From an uncultured Bacteroidales bacterium (GTDB taxonomy: Bacteria > Bacteroidota > Bacteroidia > Bacteroidales > UBA932): 64,000 bases of DNA. The position numbers and the translations under genes are program-made. The stretch spans positions 124,001 to 188,000 of the forward strand of contig CAMJBH010000001.1 in NCBI GenBank assembly GCA_946403855.1. The letters run 5' to 3'. A model generated the notes under the pieces. The model had not been told where the DNA came from. It worked only from the letters and a program-made list of their open reading frames with translations, and ran no database searches. This document shows positions 26,686 through 34,000 of this stretch, one piece after another (the first letter of the stretch is position 1; each line of letters starts with the position of its first letter).

Positions 26686-27246
26686 TCAAAGAAGAGCTAA
26701 CAAACTTTGTTTGATTTTCGAGAACTCATATTCGAAGTTTGGGGTGAGCACGTCCTTCCCATAGGCGTCTTCGATTTCTTTCAGGCTCCACCACTTGCCA
26801 TCGCACACCTCGTTCCCGTCGGGCTTGAGATCGAAGTTCCCCACCGTTCCAAAAGTGTTCACGAGTTCTTTTTCCGTGGGTGATTCATAAATATATGTTG
26901 CCAGCAGGACAGGATTGAAGTCATAGAACCCCAATTCTTCTCCGGCTTCCCGGAAAAGAGCCTCCTGCAGGTATTCTCCGTATGTCACATGTCCGCCGAC
27001 TGCCGTATCCCAGTATAAAGGAAGGAGTGTTTTCGAAGCTGCACGCCTCTGCAGATATACCCGCCCGTACCGGTCGATGATATGCAGGTGCACCACCGGA
27101 TGGAGCAATTTGGTTCCGGAATGGCAGGATGATCTGGACGCCCTCCCGATGACCGTCCCCATAGGTTCAACCACAGGGACCATTTCCCGGGAGCCTTTGT
27201 CGCTAGAAGCCAGCGGGGCTATATTAACGGGGTAAACTAAGTCCAT
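26686..27246 (-). CDS. NUDIX hydrolase
   Basis: The Nudix box is complete near residues 84-107: Gly, five residues, Glu, seven residues, then REAGEELGF. The sequence before it (HLHIIDRYGRVYLQRRAASK) resembles IPP isomerase-like/YfcD-type NUDIX proteins. The substrate, a nucleoside diphosphate linked to something, cannot be read from sequence. It is one base upstream of the DUF4922-SpoIID gene and overlaps the HU-like gene by 23 bases, so it belongs to the operon. Residues before about 50 are weakly conserved and a later start is possible. Confidence 0.88.
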   Translation of the reverse strand: MDLVYPVNIAPLASSDKGSREMVPVVEPMGTVIGRASRSSCHSGTKLLHPVVHLHIIDRYGRVYLQRRAASKTLLPLYWDTAVGGHVTYGEYLQEALFREAGEELGFYDFNPVLLATYIYESPTEKELVNTFGTVGNFDLKPDGNEVCDGKWWSLKEIEDAYGKDVLTPNFEYEFSKIKQSLLALL

Positions 27247-27997
27247 CTTCAGGGTAGTTGATTATTGCAAGTTCTTCCTGGTTGTAGAGTATCCGGTCTG
27301 TTGAGCCGGGAGCAAGCCGCGACACAAGCACAAATGCCAGCAGCAGTGCAAACAAGACTCCTGCGGCGCCTGCCGTCCAGGCCAGGACCCTGTTCTTGCG
27401 GCGCTTCGGGGCGGCAGTTTCGGCCGGCTGGGGCGCTTCGGCTGGTTTTGTCGGTTCGGTCGTCTCTGGCGTTGGCGTCGTTTCGACAGTTTCGGTTGCT
27501 TCGGCAGTTGTATTGGCAGTGGCCGCCTCCACTGAAGGGCCGGCAGGCAAAATATCCGGCAGAGAAATATGAACGTGAGACTTCAGCGACACGGGAGCCA
27601 ACCCGCACGCCTCCGGAGAAATATCCAAATCTTCATCGGCGACGAAAAAGAGATAGTTCTCCTTTGTGGCCCTCAAACGTCCCAGTCCCGGAAGCTCGAG
27701 CACTTTTTCTCGGCGAAGAGTGTCCGCCAAATCGCTCAAGTATGCACTGATAATGGCATCGGCCTGGCCCTCCTCAATCTGAGGATTACTGCCTGCATAA
27801 AGAGCGGCGAGAAGCCCGTCGCTGGTCTCAGTGCCGGAAAACGTGAGCCTCCTGTAAGGCGGATTAATAGTATATCCACGGTCGGAAAAAGATGCCGGCA
27901 TATCCTCGGCCACAAAGGTCCCCAGCCCCGGAAGGGCCAAGGAATCATGGTCAAGGATAAGTTCCTTAATCATTCCGGACAAAATAGACACATCCAT
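27224..27997 (-). CDS. HU-CCDC81-type membrane protein
   Basis: Two HU-like domains appear in tandem at residues about 1-65 and 70-145 (LALPGLGTFVAE, VLELPGLGRLRATKENY). A Pro/Thr/Glu-rich linker and a single membrane segment near residues 206-230 follow, then a short periplasmic tail. Bacteroidota HU-CCDC81 proteins usually end in a SPOR domain that binds denuded peptidoglycan; here the tail is about 25 residues and the SPOR domain is missing. The promoter sits so close (28005-28012) that the mRNA would be almost leaderless. Membership in a wall-salvage operon suits a cell-wall-linked role, which is inference. Confidence 0.78.
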   Translation of the reverse strand: MDVSILSGMIKELILDHDSLALPGLGTFVAEDMPASFSDRGYTINPPYRRLTFSGTETSDGLLAALYAGSNPQIEEGQADAIISAYLSDLADTLRREKVLELPGLGRLRATKENYLFFVADEDLDISPEACGLAPVSLKSHVHISLPDILPAGPSVEAATANTTAEATETVETTPTPETTEPTKPAEAPQPAETAAPKRRKNRVLAWTAGAAGVLFALLLAFVLVSRLAPGSTDRILYNQEELAIINYPEDGLSLPR

Positions 27998-28004
27998 AAC
28001 AAGG

Positions 28005-28036
28005 CAAATTTAACAATAATCTACGATACCCACAAA
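28005..28036 (-). promoter_or_regulatory. Promoter of the wall-salvage operon
   Basis: On the minus strand TTTG (28036-28033), 20 bases, then TAAATTTG (28012-28005) is an exact Bacteroidota-type promoter. The -7 box ends seven bases before the ATG of the HU-like gene, which implies a leader of a few bases at most. Confidence 0.65.
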
Positions 28037-28057
28037 TCAAAAAAAACAACAAAAAAA

Positions 28058-28088
28058 TTTGCATTTCCAAAAATTCAGAGTAACTTTG
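28058..28088 (+). promoter_or_regulatory. Promoter of tRNA-Asn
   Basis: TTTG (28058-28061), 19 bases, TAACTTTG (28081-28088) matches the Bacteroidota consensus about 30 bases upstream of the tRNA 5' end. Confidence 0.75.
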
Positions 28089-28118
28089 CAATCCCGTTAG
28101 GAATAACGGTACAAATAT

Positions 28119-28192
28119 TCCTCCTTAGCTCAGTTGGTTAGAGCACCTGACTGTTAATCAGGGGGTCCTGGGTTCAAGTCCCCGAGGGGGAG
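28119..28192 (+). tRNA. tRNA-Asn (anticodon GTT)
   Basis: A complete 74-nt cloverleaf is visible. The acceptor TCCTCCT pairs with AGGGGGA, the anticodon stem CCTGA/TCAGG holds loop CTGTTAA with anticodon GTT, and the T loop is TTCAAGT. The T stem has one U-C mismatch. CCA is not encoded. Confidence 0.96.
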
Positions 28193-28194
28193 CA

Positions 28195-28239
28195 AAAGCG
28201 GACAAATTGCTAAAATCAGCAGTTTGTCCGCTTTCTTTT
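28195..28239. terminator. Bidirectional intrinsic terminator after tRNA-Asn
   Basis: AAAGCGGACAAA (28195-28206) pairs with TTTGTCCGCTTT (28223-28234), followed by CTTTT. On the minus strand the same hairpin is followed by TTTT-GC, so it can also end the convergent metallophosphoesterase gene. Confidence 0.85.
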
Positions 28240-28277
28240 ATGAGCGATCATTTTGCTCCGGCCAGAGTCTCATCTGG

Positions 28278-29990
28278 TCAAAGCTGTTCTGTAAGGGTGC
28301 GTGTTATCTTGTCGCAGGTGTAAACCTTCGTCTCTCCGCTGCCAGGGAACCTGGATCTCGCAACGACCTTCCAACCGCTGAGTTCAGAGGCGGGGTGGTC
28401 AAGTTTGATGTACCACCAGTTCTCGGAACGGTCCCAATGGTATTTCCAGTTGGTACGGATGCCCGGGATGTTGTCATTTGCAAGATGGCTGTGGGCGCAA
28501 TAATCATAGATACGTTTATTGGCAAAACTCATCGTGCGGGTAGTGCCTCCCTGCTCCAAAGTCACTTCCCAATCTTCGTTGCCGTCGTAGATGTGGGCCA
28601 ACAAATAATAGCCGTCAGCGAAAAGGGATTCGTTCTCCCATGCATACTGACGGGACCAGTCGCCGGGTTTGTCATAGACGTCCTTGGAATCATATACACG
28701 CATCTGATCCTCGGCGTCATGGACACAGACGTACTTCCACGAGGAAAAATCATTGCCTTTGACCTGATAGACGTAGAAGCCGGCCGGAGAACTGTCGGGG
28801 CCGTACATTGAGTACCAGAAGTTACCCATCGGGACGCCATGGATGCGCTCTACTACAGGATTACCGTTCTTGGACTTGACCTTGGTGTACTTGTACGTTT
28901 CGCAGATATGGGCATGTCCCGACAGGATATACGCACTGTGGAAAGCAGCCATCTGATCGAGCATGTCTTCCCTGTGGGGAATATTCTCGAAGCCCCTTAT
29001 GTGGCAATGCTCACATACGACTATCATCTTGGAAGCCTTGTCTTTAACAAATGACAGGTCCTTCATGAACCATTTCCATACATCATCCGAAAGACCGCTC
29101 TGGCCCTGCCCGGAAAGGGCTGTGCCGGAGTTCGACGGTTGCTTCTGGGAGATATAGTTGTCGAGAACGACGAAGTGGACGGCTCCGACATTGAAGGAAT
29201 AGCAGACAGGTCCGAAAGTGTTTGTAAAATCGAGGCCGGTGCCCAAATCGAATCCGTCCGTTCCGCTCTGAGCGCTGTTGCCCAGACGGGCATTGTGGTC
29301 ATGGTTCCCTATGACGGTGAAAAAAGGCAGCCGTTGTCCGTTCCCGCAGTCGGCACTTCCAAGAGCATCCTTGGCATAGCCGAAAGTCTCGGGATCCTTG
29401 GCGTTGTTGATTATGTCGCCCAGACTGATGCCGAATGCAGGCCCGGCAGGGGCGTTGTCTTTGAAATACTGCCCGATACGTGCCATGGCTCCCTTTTTGA
29501 ACTGCGCAGCGGTTGCAGCATCACGAATATGAATATCCCCCAGCACGGCAAAGGAAAAAGCGGATGAAGAGGCGCTTAACTTCTTTAGCTTGAAGTCGTT
29601 TCTAATATCCGAGGCCGAAGGGTCAATCTTTCGGTAGAAGGCGGGCAGACCGGAAGATTTGTCCTGCTCTATCGCGTACCCGGCCGGGAGGCTGTAAAAG
29701 ACATGCGTAGCACGAGTATCCGCTTTGGTCTGATACACACCGTTTTCGTCTGTCAGCACGTAACGGTAACCGTCAGATACAGGAACATTCCCCAAAGGAT
29801 GTCCATCGGTGTCACAGATCAAGCCGTACAAATTGTGGCCTTCCAGGATTTTCGTTCCGTTCACGACCCTGGAGTCCGTCTCCACGTCTGGTTTACCGGT
29901 CTCGGAACCTGTCTCCGAGCCCAGTACATTGTCACAAGAGCAAAGTGCCGCCAGAGCGACTACAAGGCTGAAAATAAAACGTCTGTTCAT
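28278..29990 (-). CDS. Secreted lipoprotein metallophosphoesterase (calcineurin type)
   Basis: The start at MNRRFIF gives a lipoprotein signal (LVVALAALCSC). A short Ig-like N-terminal domain (MetallophosN, YGLICDTDGHPLGNVPVSDG) precedes the calcineurin-like core, which has the metal motifs VLGDIHI, LGDII, GNHDH (near residue 228), CEHCH and SGHAH. A beta-sandwich C-terminal domain (MetallophosC) ends the protein. All metal ligands look intact. It is a paralogue of the gene at 42915-44627. The substrate is a phosphoester of unknown type; the neighbouring glycerophosphodiester genes hint at an organophosphate. A terminator separates it from the upstream barrel gene. Confidence 0.85.
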   Translation of the reverse strand: MNRRFIFSLVVALAALCSCDNVLGSETGSETGKPDVETDSRVVNGTKILEGHNLYGLICDTDGHPLGNVPVSDGYRYVLTDENGVYQTKADTRATHVFYSLPAGYAIEQDKSSGLPAFYRKIDPSASDIRNDFKLKKLSASSSAFSFAVLGDIHIRDAATAAQFKKGAMARIGQYFKDNAPAGPAFGISLGDIINNAKDPETFGYAKDALGSADCGNGQRLPFFTVIGNHDHNARLGNSAQSGTDGFDLGTGLDFTNTFGPVCYSFNVGAVHFVVLDNYISQKQPSNSGTALSGQGQSGLSDDVWKWFMKDLSFVKDKASKMIVVCEHCHIRGFENIPHREDMLDQMAAFHSAYILSGHAHICETYKYTKVKSKNGNPVVERIHGVPMGNFWYSMYGPDSSPAGFYVYQVKGNDFSSWKYVCVHDAEDQMRVYDSKDVYDKPGDWSRQYAWENESLFADGYYLLAHIYDGNEDWEVTLEQGGTTRTMSFANKRIYDYCAHSHLANDNIPGIRTNWKYHWDRSENWWYIKLDHPASELSGWKVVARSRFPGSGETKVYTCDKITRTLTEQL

Positions 29991-30006
29991 ACTTTTAAGT
30001 TTATAA

Positions 30007-30046
30007 AAGCCCATCCCCCACCGACAGGCGGCGCTGGGATGGGCTT
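30007..30046 (-). terminator. Intrinsic terminator after the GDPD operon
   Basis: On the minus strand AAGCCCATCCC (30046-30036) pairs with GGGATGGGCTT (30017-30007), followed by TTATAA. It lies 20 bases after the stop of the small barrel gene and just before the metallophosphoesterase start. Confidence 0.75.
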
Positions 30047-30068
30047 AACTGCTACTAAGTACTAAAAA

Positions 30069-30539
30069 TTAAAAGTTGTAGTACAAGCCTGTCGATATCG
30101 TATTGTCGATGCCTAAGGTGAAGACGTTGCCGGAATTGTAGGACAACTCACCGACGTGAGCGACAAGCGAAAGTTTCTCGTTGAGCGGAAGGCTCAAGCC
30201 GGGATATATGCCTATCTCCCACACCGCGTCAACGTTCTTTGTCTTGCTGAACATGAACGAGCCGTCGGCAAATATAGACACCTTGCCTATTTTCAGGAAG
30301 TTGTAACGTGCATAAGGAGCAAATCCTATGGTATTGCCTCCGGTGAAGGCCGTCAGCTCGAGGGTAGCACCTACCGCAAACTGATCGTTGATAACATATC
30401 CAACTTCAGGTTGGAAACTGAACACCGATGACTTGGAATTGCCATTGCTTGAGAAGCCAAGGCTTCCTCCGGCATAGAACTGGGCGTGAGCCGCTGTTGC
30501 CATCATGATGGCGAACAAAACAATAAATAACTTTTTCAT
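30069..30539 (-). CDS. Small outer membrane beta-barrel protein
   Basis: The 156-residue protein has a Sec signal ending TAAHA-QF and a mature part of alternating strands (FYAGGSLGFS, FSFQPEVGYVI, TIGFAPYARYNFL) ending LYYNF, a typical barrel terminus. This fits the OmpA/OmpW-like eight-strand barrels common in Bacteroidota. It follows the OPA transporter by 18 bases and precedes a terminator, so it may be the third gene of the glycerophosphodiester operon. Confidence 0.8.
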   Translation of the reverse strand: MKKLFIVLFAIMMATAAHAQFYAGGSLGFSSNGNSKSSVFSFQPEVGYVINDQFAVGATLELTAFTGGNTIGFAPYARYNFLKIGKVSIFADGSFMFSKTKNVDAVWEIGIYPGLSLPLNEKLSLVAHVGELSYNSGNVFTLGIDNTISTGLYYNF

Positions 30540-30557
30540 ATCACAAAATAATAATTA

Positions 30558-31970
30558 TCAAATCTGTTGTTGTTTACGCTTCCAGTTGAAAATGGGAAGC
30601 AGGAATGAAATCACGGCCGATCCAAGCCAGAACCAACTTACATACGTAAAATCATGGACACCGTTTACAATGTTGTTGTCAAGCAGCAGACCGGTCACCA
30701 CGTTCTGAAGGCCGGCGGCGGCATAGGAAGCCATGCCGACGATACCGAGTGCAGCACCGGTAGCCTTACGGGGCACCAGATCCACCGCCATGAGTCCGCC
30801 AATGAAGCTGATAAGGACACCGATGGCAATTCCGAACAGCACCATGGCAAGGATGTTCACCCACTTGGCCGGACCGCCGAACAGGAACAATGCCAGGGCA
30901 ATGGACTCGAGGATACCGGCTACGAAAGCGGGATACTTCCTGTCACCTTTGAACAGCACGTCGGAAAGCCACCCGGACACCACTGTTCCTATGATTCCGA
31001 AGATAGGGTTCACGCCGATTATGGCAGCGGCTCCGGCAAGGTCGTAGCCCTTAGCTTCCTGCAGGAAGATGGTTCCCCACTCGTTGATAGCATAACGGCT
31101 CATGTACATGAATGCACTGGACAGGGCCAGAATCCACACTCCGGGGTTCTTTATGACAGCTTTCTGAAGCCGCCTGGTCTCTTTCTGAGCAGCCTGGCGG
31201 GCATCGGCAGCATTGGCGAGAATAGTCTCACGGTCCCTTTCATAGTCCTCGGCGCTCTTCTCGCCGGACAGCACTTCCACTGGAGGGAGTCCGTTGCTTT
31301 CGGTAGTATCATGCAGCAGCAGGATCACCAGCAGCACGCCCAGCGCACCGGCCAGGGCAGCGCCGAAGAAGCCCCACTTCCAGCCGAAAGACGCGACAAT
31401 GGCTCCGACGAAAATGAACGACAGGCCTTCGCCGATATTGTGCGACGAGCTGAATATGCCATAGTAGGTTCCACGGACCTTCAGCGGGAACCAGCGGGAC
31501 AGCGAAATGATGGCAGGGGGCGCGCCCATGGACTGAGCCCACCCGTTGATAGCCCAGAAGATGCAGAAGGATACAAAGAGCACAGTATTGGCAATGGTGC
31601 CGTTAAGTGCGCTGACCCCAAGGACGCCCATTATCAAGTTCATGGTGGCCGATATAATCAGACCTGTGGCCATGAAGCGCTTGATATTGGACCCGTCGGC
31701 GAGGAAGCCGTTCACCAGCTTGCCCACGGCATAGGTCCAATAAAGACATGCACCTATTATACCCAACTGAGTAGCATTCAGCAGGCCCGCATCGATAAGC
31801 GGCTGCTTCATTACGCCCATCGAAAGACGGCAGACGTAATAGAGGGCATAGCCCAGCGTGGCGGCTATGAAAGTCTGAAGGCGCTTGCTTTTATAGACTT
31901 TATCAACCTTCTCTGCAGGGACTTTCTGAGCTGCAGGTTCACTTATTCTATAAAAATCCAGCAAGGCCAT
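30558..31970 (-). CDS. GlpT/UhpT-family organophosphate:phosphate antiporter
   Basis: The 470-residue protein has twelve predicted membrane segments and OPA-family signatures: RLQTFIAATLGYALYYVCR, SMGVMKQPLI, INGWAQSMGAPP, and WGTIFLQEAKG. OPA antiporters exchange glycerol-3-phosphate or hexose phosphates for phosphate. The gene lies three bases after a glycerophosphodiesterase gene, so glycerol-3-phosphate is the natural substrate. A long charged loop (residues about 225-275) divides the halves. Confidence 0.9.
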   Translation of the reverse strand: MALLDFYRISEPAAQKVPAEKVDKVYKSKRLQTFIAATLGYALYYVCRLSMGVMKQPLIDAGLLNATQLGIIGACLYWTYAVGKLVNGFLADGSNIKRFMATGLIISATMNLIMGVLGVSALNGTIANTVLFVSFCIFWAINGWAQSMGAPPAIISLSRWFPLKVRGTYYGIFSSSHNIGEGLSFIFVGAIVASFGWKWGFFGAALAGALGVLLVILLLHDTTESNGLPPVEVLSGEKSAEDYERDRETILANAADARQAAQKETRRLQKAVIKNPGVWILALSSAFMYMSRYAINEWGTIFLQEAKGYDLAGAAAIIGVNPIFGIIGTVVSGWLSDVLFKGDRKYPAFVAGILESIALALFLFGGPAKWVNILAMVLFGIAIGVLISFIGGLMAVDLVPRKATGAALGIVGMASYAAAGLQNVVTGLLLDNNIVNGVHDFTYVSWFWLGSAVISFLLPIFNWKRKQQQI

Positions 31971-31973
31971 AGG

Positions 31974-32942
31974 TTACAGGGTATGACGGCCCTTCTTGGT
32001 GAGCCAGTTAATTAGGAGCTCGGGACGGTCGGTCTGGATCATGGACACGCCTTTGTCGAGGTACTGCTGATACACATCACCCGGATCTTTGGCTACGAAA
32101 GCAGCGTCGTCGTCATTACCATAGCCGCCGCACAATGAGGCCCAAATGGTGTTCACCCATATCTTGGATCCCTGGTCGAGTATCTTGCGGCAGGCATCAT
32201 CGAAGGCTCCGTCGTCGTTGTTCTGCCAGCACACCTCATAGGCCAGAGGAACAACTCCCTGCTCCAGATAAGAATTGAACAGGGCGATGCCGGCGGGACG
32301 CTGGATGTCCACTATAGGCATGTACATCATATTGTGCTCATAGGCTGCTTCGTGGGCCGCCACTACCTCTATCGGCTTCTTGCCTTTTATGAGGATCTGG
32401 TCGGTCACGCCAAGCTCTTCGGTGAGCTCAAGCACCTGGTCGTAAAACTCATAACCCTGGTCCACATTGACACAGATCCTGTCTTTGCAGCACAGAAGCG
32501 CCTCGCGCAGAGTCGGCATGCGAAGGGTATCGATAACCACATTGTGTGCCCTCTTGAGGCTCAGTTTCTTAATCTCTTCGAGCGTCAGGTCCTTCACTTT
32601 TGCGCTCTTGCCGGGTTCGTTCTTGAACACGCTGCTGAAATTGGTACAGCGGCTGACCGTAGCATCGTGGCTGAGCACCAGCACGGAGTCGGCGGTCATC
32701 TTGAGGTCCAGCTCCATGATGTCGGCGCCCATGCGGATAATACTCTCTATGGCCGGGATGGAATTCTCGGGGAAGTTGCGCCAGTCGCCGCGGTGGCATG
32801 TAACCACGACGTATTTGGAGTTTGGATCATGAATCTGTGCTGCAATAGCTTCAGCTCGGTTTGCATACTTGGTAGTGCTGCCGGTACAAGACATAAAAAC
32901 GGCAGCTACTAAAGACAGAACAAGAAATGAATGATACTTCAT
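31974..32942 (-). CDS. Glycerophosphodiester phosphodiesterase lipoprotein
   Basis: A lipoprotein signal (AAVFMSC, Cys at 19) leads into a GDPD TIM barrel. The catalytic motifs are visible: CHRGDWRNFPENSIPAIESI (HRG and PEN), MELDLKMTADSVLVLSHD (E-D-x and SHD), and NVDQGYE. The C-terminal MIQTDRPELLINWL is the usual QTDxP end. It hydrolyses glycerophosphodiesters to glycerol-3-phosphate and an alcohol outside the cytoplasm, feeding the OPA transporter downstream. A TAACTTTG box at 32970-32963 is a likely -7 element but lacks a clear -33. Confidence 0.93.
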   Translation of the reverse strand: MKYHSFLVLSLVAAVFMSCTGSTTKYANRAEAIAAQIHDPNSKYVVVTCHRGDWRNFPENSIPAIESIIRMGADIMELDLKMTADSVLVLSHDATVSRCTNFSSVFKNEPGKSAKVKDLTLEEIKKLSLKRAHNVVIDTLRMPTLREALLCCKDRICVNVDQGYEFYDQVLELTEELGVTDQILIKGKKPIEVVAAHEAAYEHNMMYMPIVDIQRPAGIALFNSYLEQGVVPLAYEVCWQNNDDGAFDDACRKILDQGSKIWVNTIWASLCGGYGNDDDAAFVAKDPGDVYQQYLDKGVSMIQTDRPELLINWLTKKGRHTL

Positions 32943-33010
32943 AATAATTCAAGATTAGATTACAAAGTTACTGTTTTTTTTAATACAATTGAGCATGGCT
33001 CATTTTTTTG

Positions 33011-33056
33011 CACATAACACGAGCCAGGGGGTGCTGCGAACGGCACCCCCTGGCTC
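33011..33056. repeat. 46-bp hairpin repeat, left copy
   Basis: This is an exact copy of 33890-33935. It contains the palindrome GAGCCAGGGGGTGC (33021-33034), loop TGCGAACG, and GCACCCCCTGGCTC (33043-33056). The two copies flank the AT-rich DUF5034 gene in direct orientation. Confidence 0.85.
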
Positions 33057-33077
33057 AACAACAGATTCTGTCCTACA

Positions 33078-33710
33078 TCAGAAAGAACCAGGTATAACAC
33101 CTGAGAACTTATTTCCGAAATAATCCTCTATTATAACTTCGCCAGATCGCAAGGGTTTTCTTAATCCATTTTCGTCTTCTTTCACTTCTATATTAATTCC
33201 CTCATTTATCGAATTATCGTATGTTGTATCGTATGGCGGCTCATTGCCCGGATAGTAATCAACAAGCATTATGCCCCCATATTCTTCTATTTTATCCAAT
33301 GGAATTTCGATATAGTTTTCTTTATAATAAAAACAAGCTAATACAACATCATTTAATGATGATCCGGCAGGGTGGTCTTTGTCAAAATCTTCTAGCGTAA
33401 CCACATCTATTTTCTTAATACGCCAATCTATCAGGGACCAATGATTATACCGCATCTTTATATGTAATCCCCTTTTATGAAACCAACCTTTGATTGCCAA
33501 GGTTGAATCCAAGCCGCTGTAGTATTCCCGACTCAAAAAGTCAAACGAAGGATCAAACTCTACTTCCGGCTTAATCGTACTTTCTATTGTCGTTACCGAC
33601 TTTACTTTATACACCTTATAACACTCATCGTTACGATATTCTTCCTTATAGTGGCATGATGTCGCCACCATTGAAAAGAGCACGATGGCAAATAATACTT
33701 TGCTTCTCAT
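33078..33710 (-). CDS. DUF5034-like lipoprotein in an AT-rich cassette
   Basis: A lipoprotein signal (LFSMVATSC, Cys at 19) precedes a 190-residue beta-rich domain with strands such as VKSVTTIESTI and WSLIDWRIKKIDVVT. It resembles the DUF5034 lipoproteins of Bacteroidota; function is unknown. The gene and its upstream region are markedly more AT-rich than neighbours, use many AAA/ATA/TTA codons, and lie between two identical 46-bp hairpin repeats, which suggests acquisition. A TTTG-N20-CATCTTTG promoter precedes it. Confidence 0.72.
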   Translation of the reverse strand: MRSKVLFAIVLFSMVATSCHYKEEYRNDECYKVYKVKSVTTIESTIKPEVEFDPSFDFLSREYYSGLDSTLAIKGWFHKRGLHIKMRYNHWSLIDWRIKKIDVVTLEDFDKDHPAGSSLNDVVLACFYYKENYIEIPLDKIEEYGGIMLVDYYPGNEPPYDTTYDNSINEGINIEVKEDENGLRKPLRSGEVIIEDYFGNKFSGVIPGSF

Positions 33711-33794
33711 ATGTATAAATGTTTTAATTATTTATAGGTTTTTCTATTGTCATATAATTTATGAATCTCCTTATTAGGCGTCATTTTAGCCATG

Positions 33795-33826
33795 CAAAGA
33801 TGAGGCGGGCTTAATTATTTTGCAAA
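33795..33826 (-). promoter_or_regulatory. Promoter of the DUF5034-like gene
   Basis: On the minus strand TTTG (33826-33823), 20 bases, CATCTTTG (33802-33795) matches the Bacteroidota pattern at all but one position. The leader would be about 75-80 bases. Confidence 0.55.
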
Positions 33827-33837
33827 TTAATCTTGGT

Positions 33838-33879
33838 GAACACGACATTTTAGGGGTTGAACACGACATTTTGGAGGTT
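33838..33879. repeat. 21-bp tandem repeat
   Basis: GAACACGACATTTTAGGGGTT (33838-33858) is followed directly by a second 21-bp unit (33859-33879) that differs at two positions (GG-AG). It lies between the DUF5034 promoter and the right hairpin repeat. It could be the remnant of a transposon end; no transposase is present. Confidence 0.75.
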
Positions 33880-33889
33880 GAAGCCTCGA

Positions 33890-33935
33890 CACATAACACG
33901 AGCCAGGGGGTGCTGCGAACGGCACCCCCTGGCTC
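33890..33935. repeat. 46-bp hairpin repeat, right copy
   Basis: This is identical over 46 bases to 33011-33056, including the flank CACATAACAC and the palindrome with loop TGCGAACG. It is in the same orientation as the left copy. Confidence 0.85.
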
Positions 33936-33950
33936 GAATAAGGCTCAAAA

Positions 33951-33988
33951 CGCTCCAAGGGGTGCACAATCCGGCACCCCTTGGAACG
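33951..33988. repeat. Related hairpin
   Basis: TCCAAGGGGTGC (33954-33965), loop ACAATCCG, GCACCCCTTGGA (33974-33985), plus two further pairs outside a mismatch. The inner stem GGGGTGC/GCACCCC and the eight-base loop size are the same as in the 46-bp repeats; the outer stem differs. It sits just after the GH31 stop and could act as its terminator, though no U-tract follows on that strand. Confidence 0.6.
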
Positions 33989-34000
33989 AGTACGTCAATC

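Noticed and set aside
30654..32015. A 453-codon plus-strand frame opposite the OPA transporter
   Set aside because: The translation is His/Gly/Glu-rich with no domain; the transporter is clear.
33011..33988. CRISPR array
   Set aside because: Only two exact repeats 830 bases apart plus one related hairpin, with a gene between them; there are no regular spacers and no cas genes in the window.
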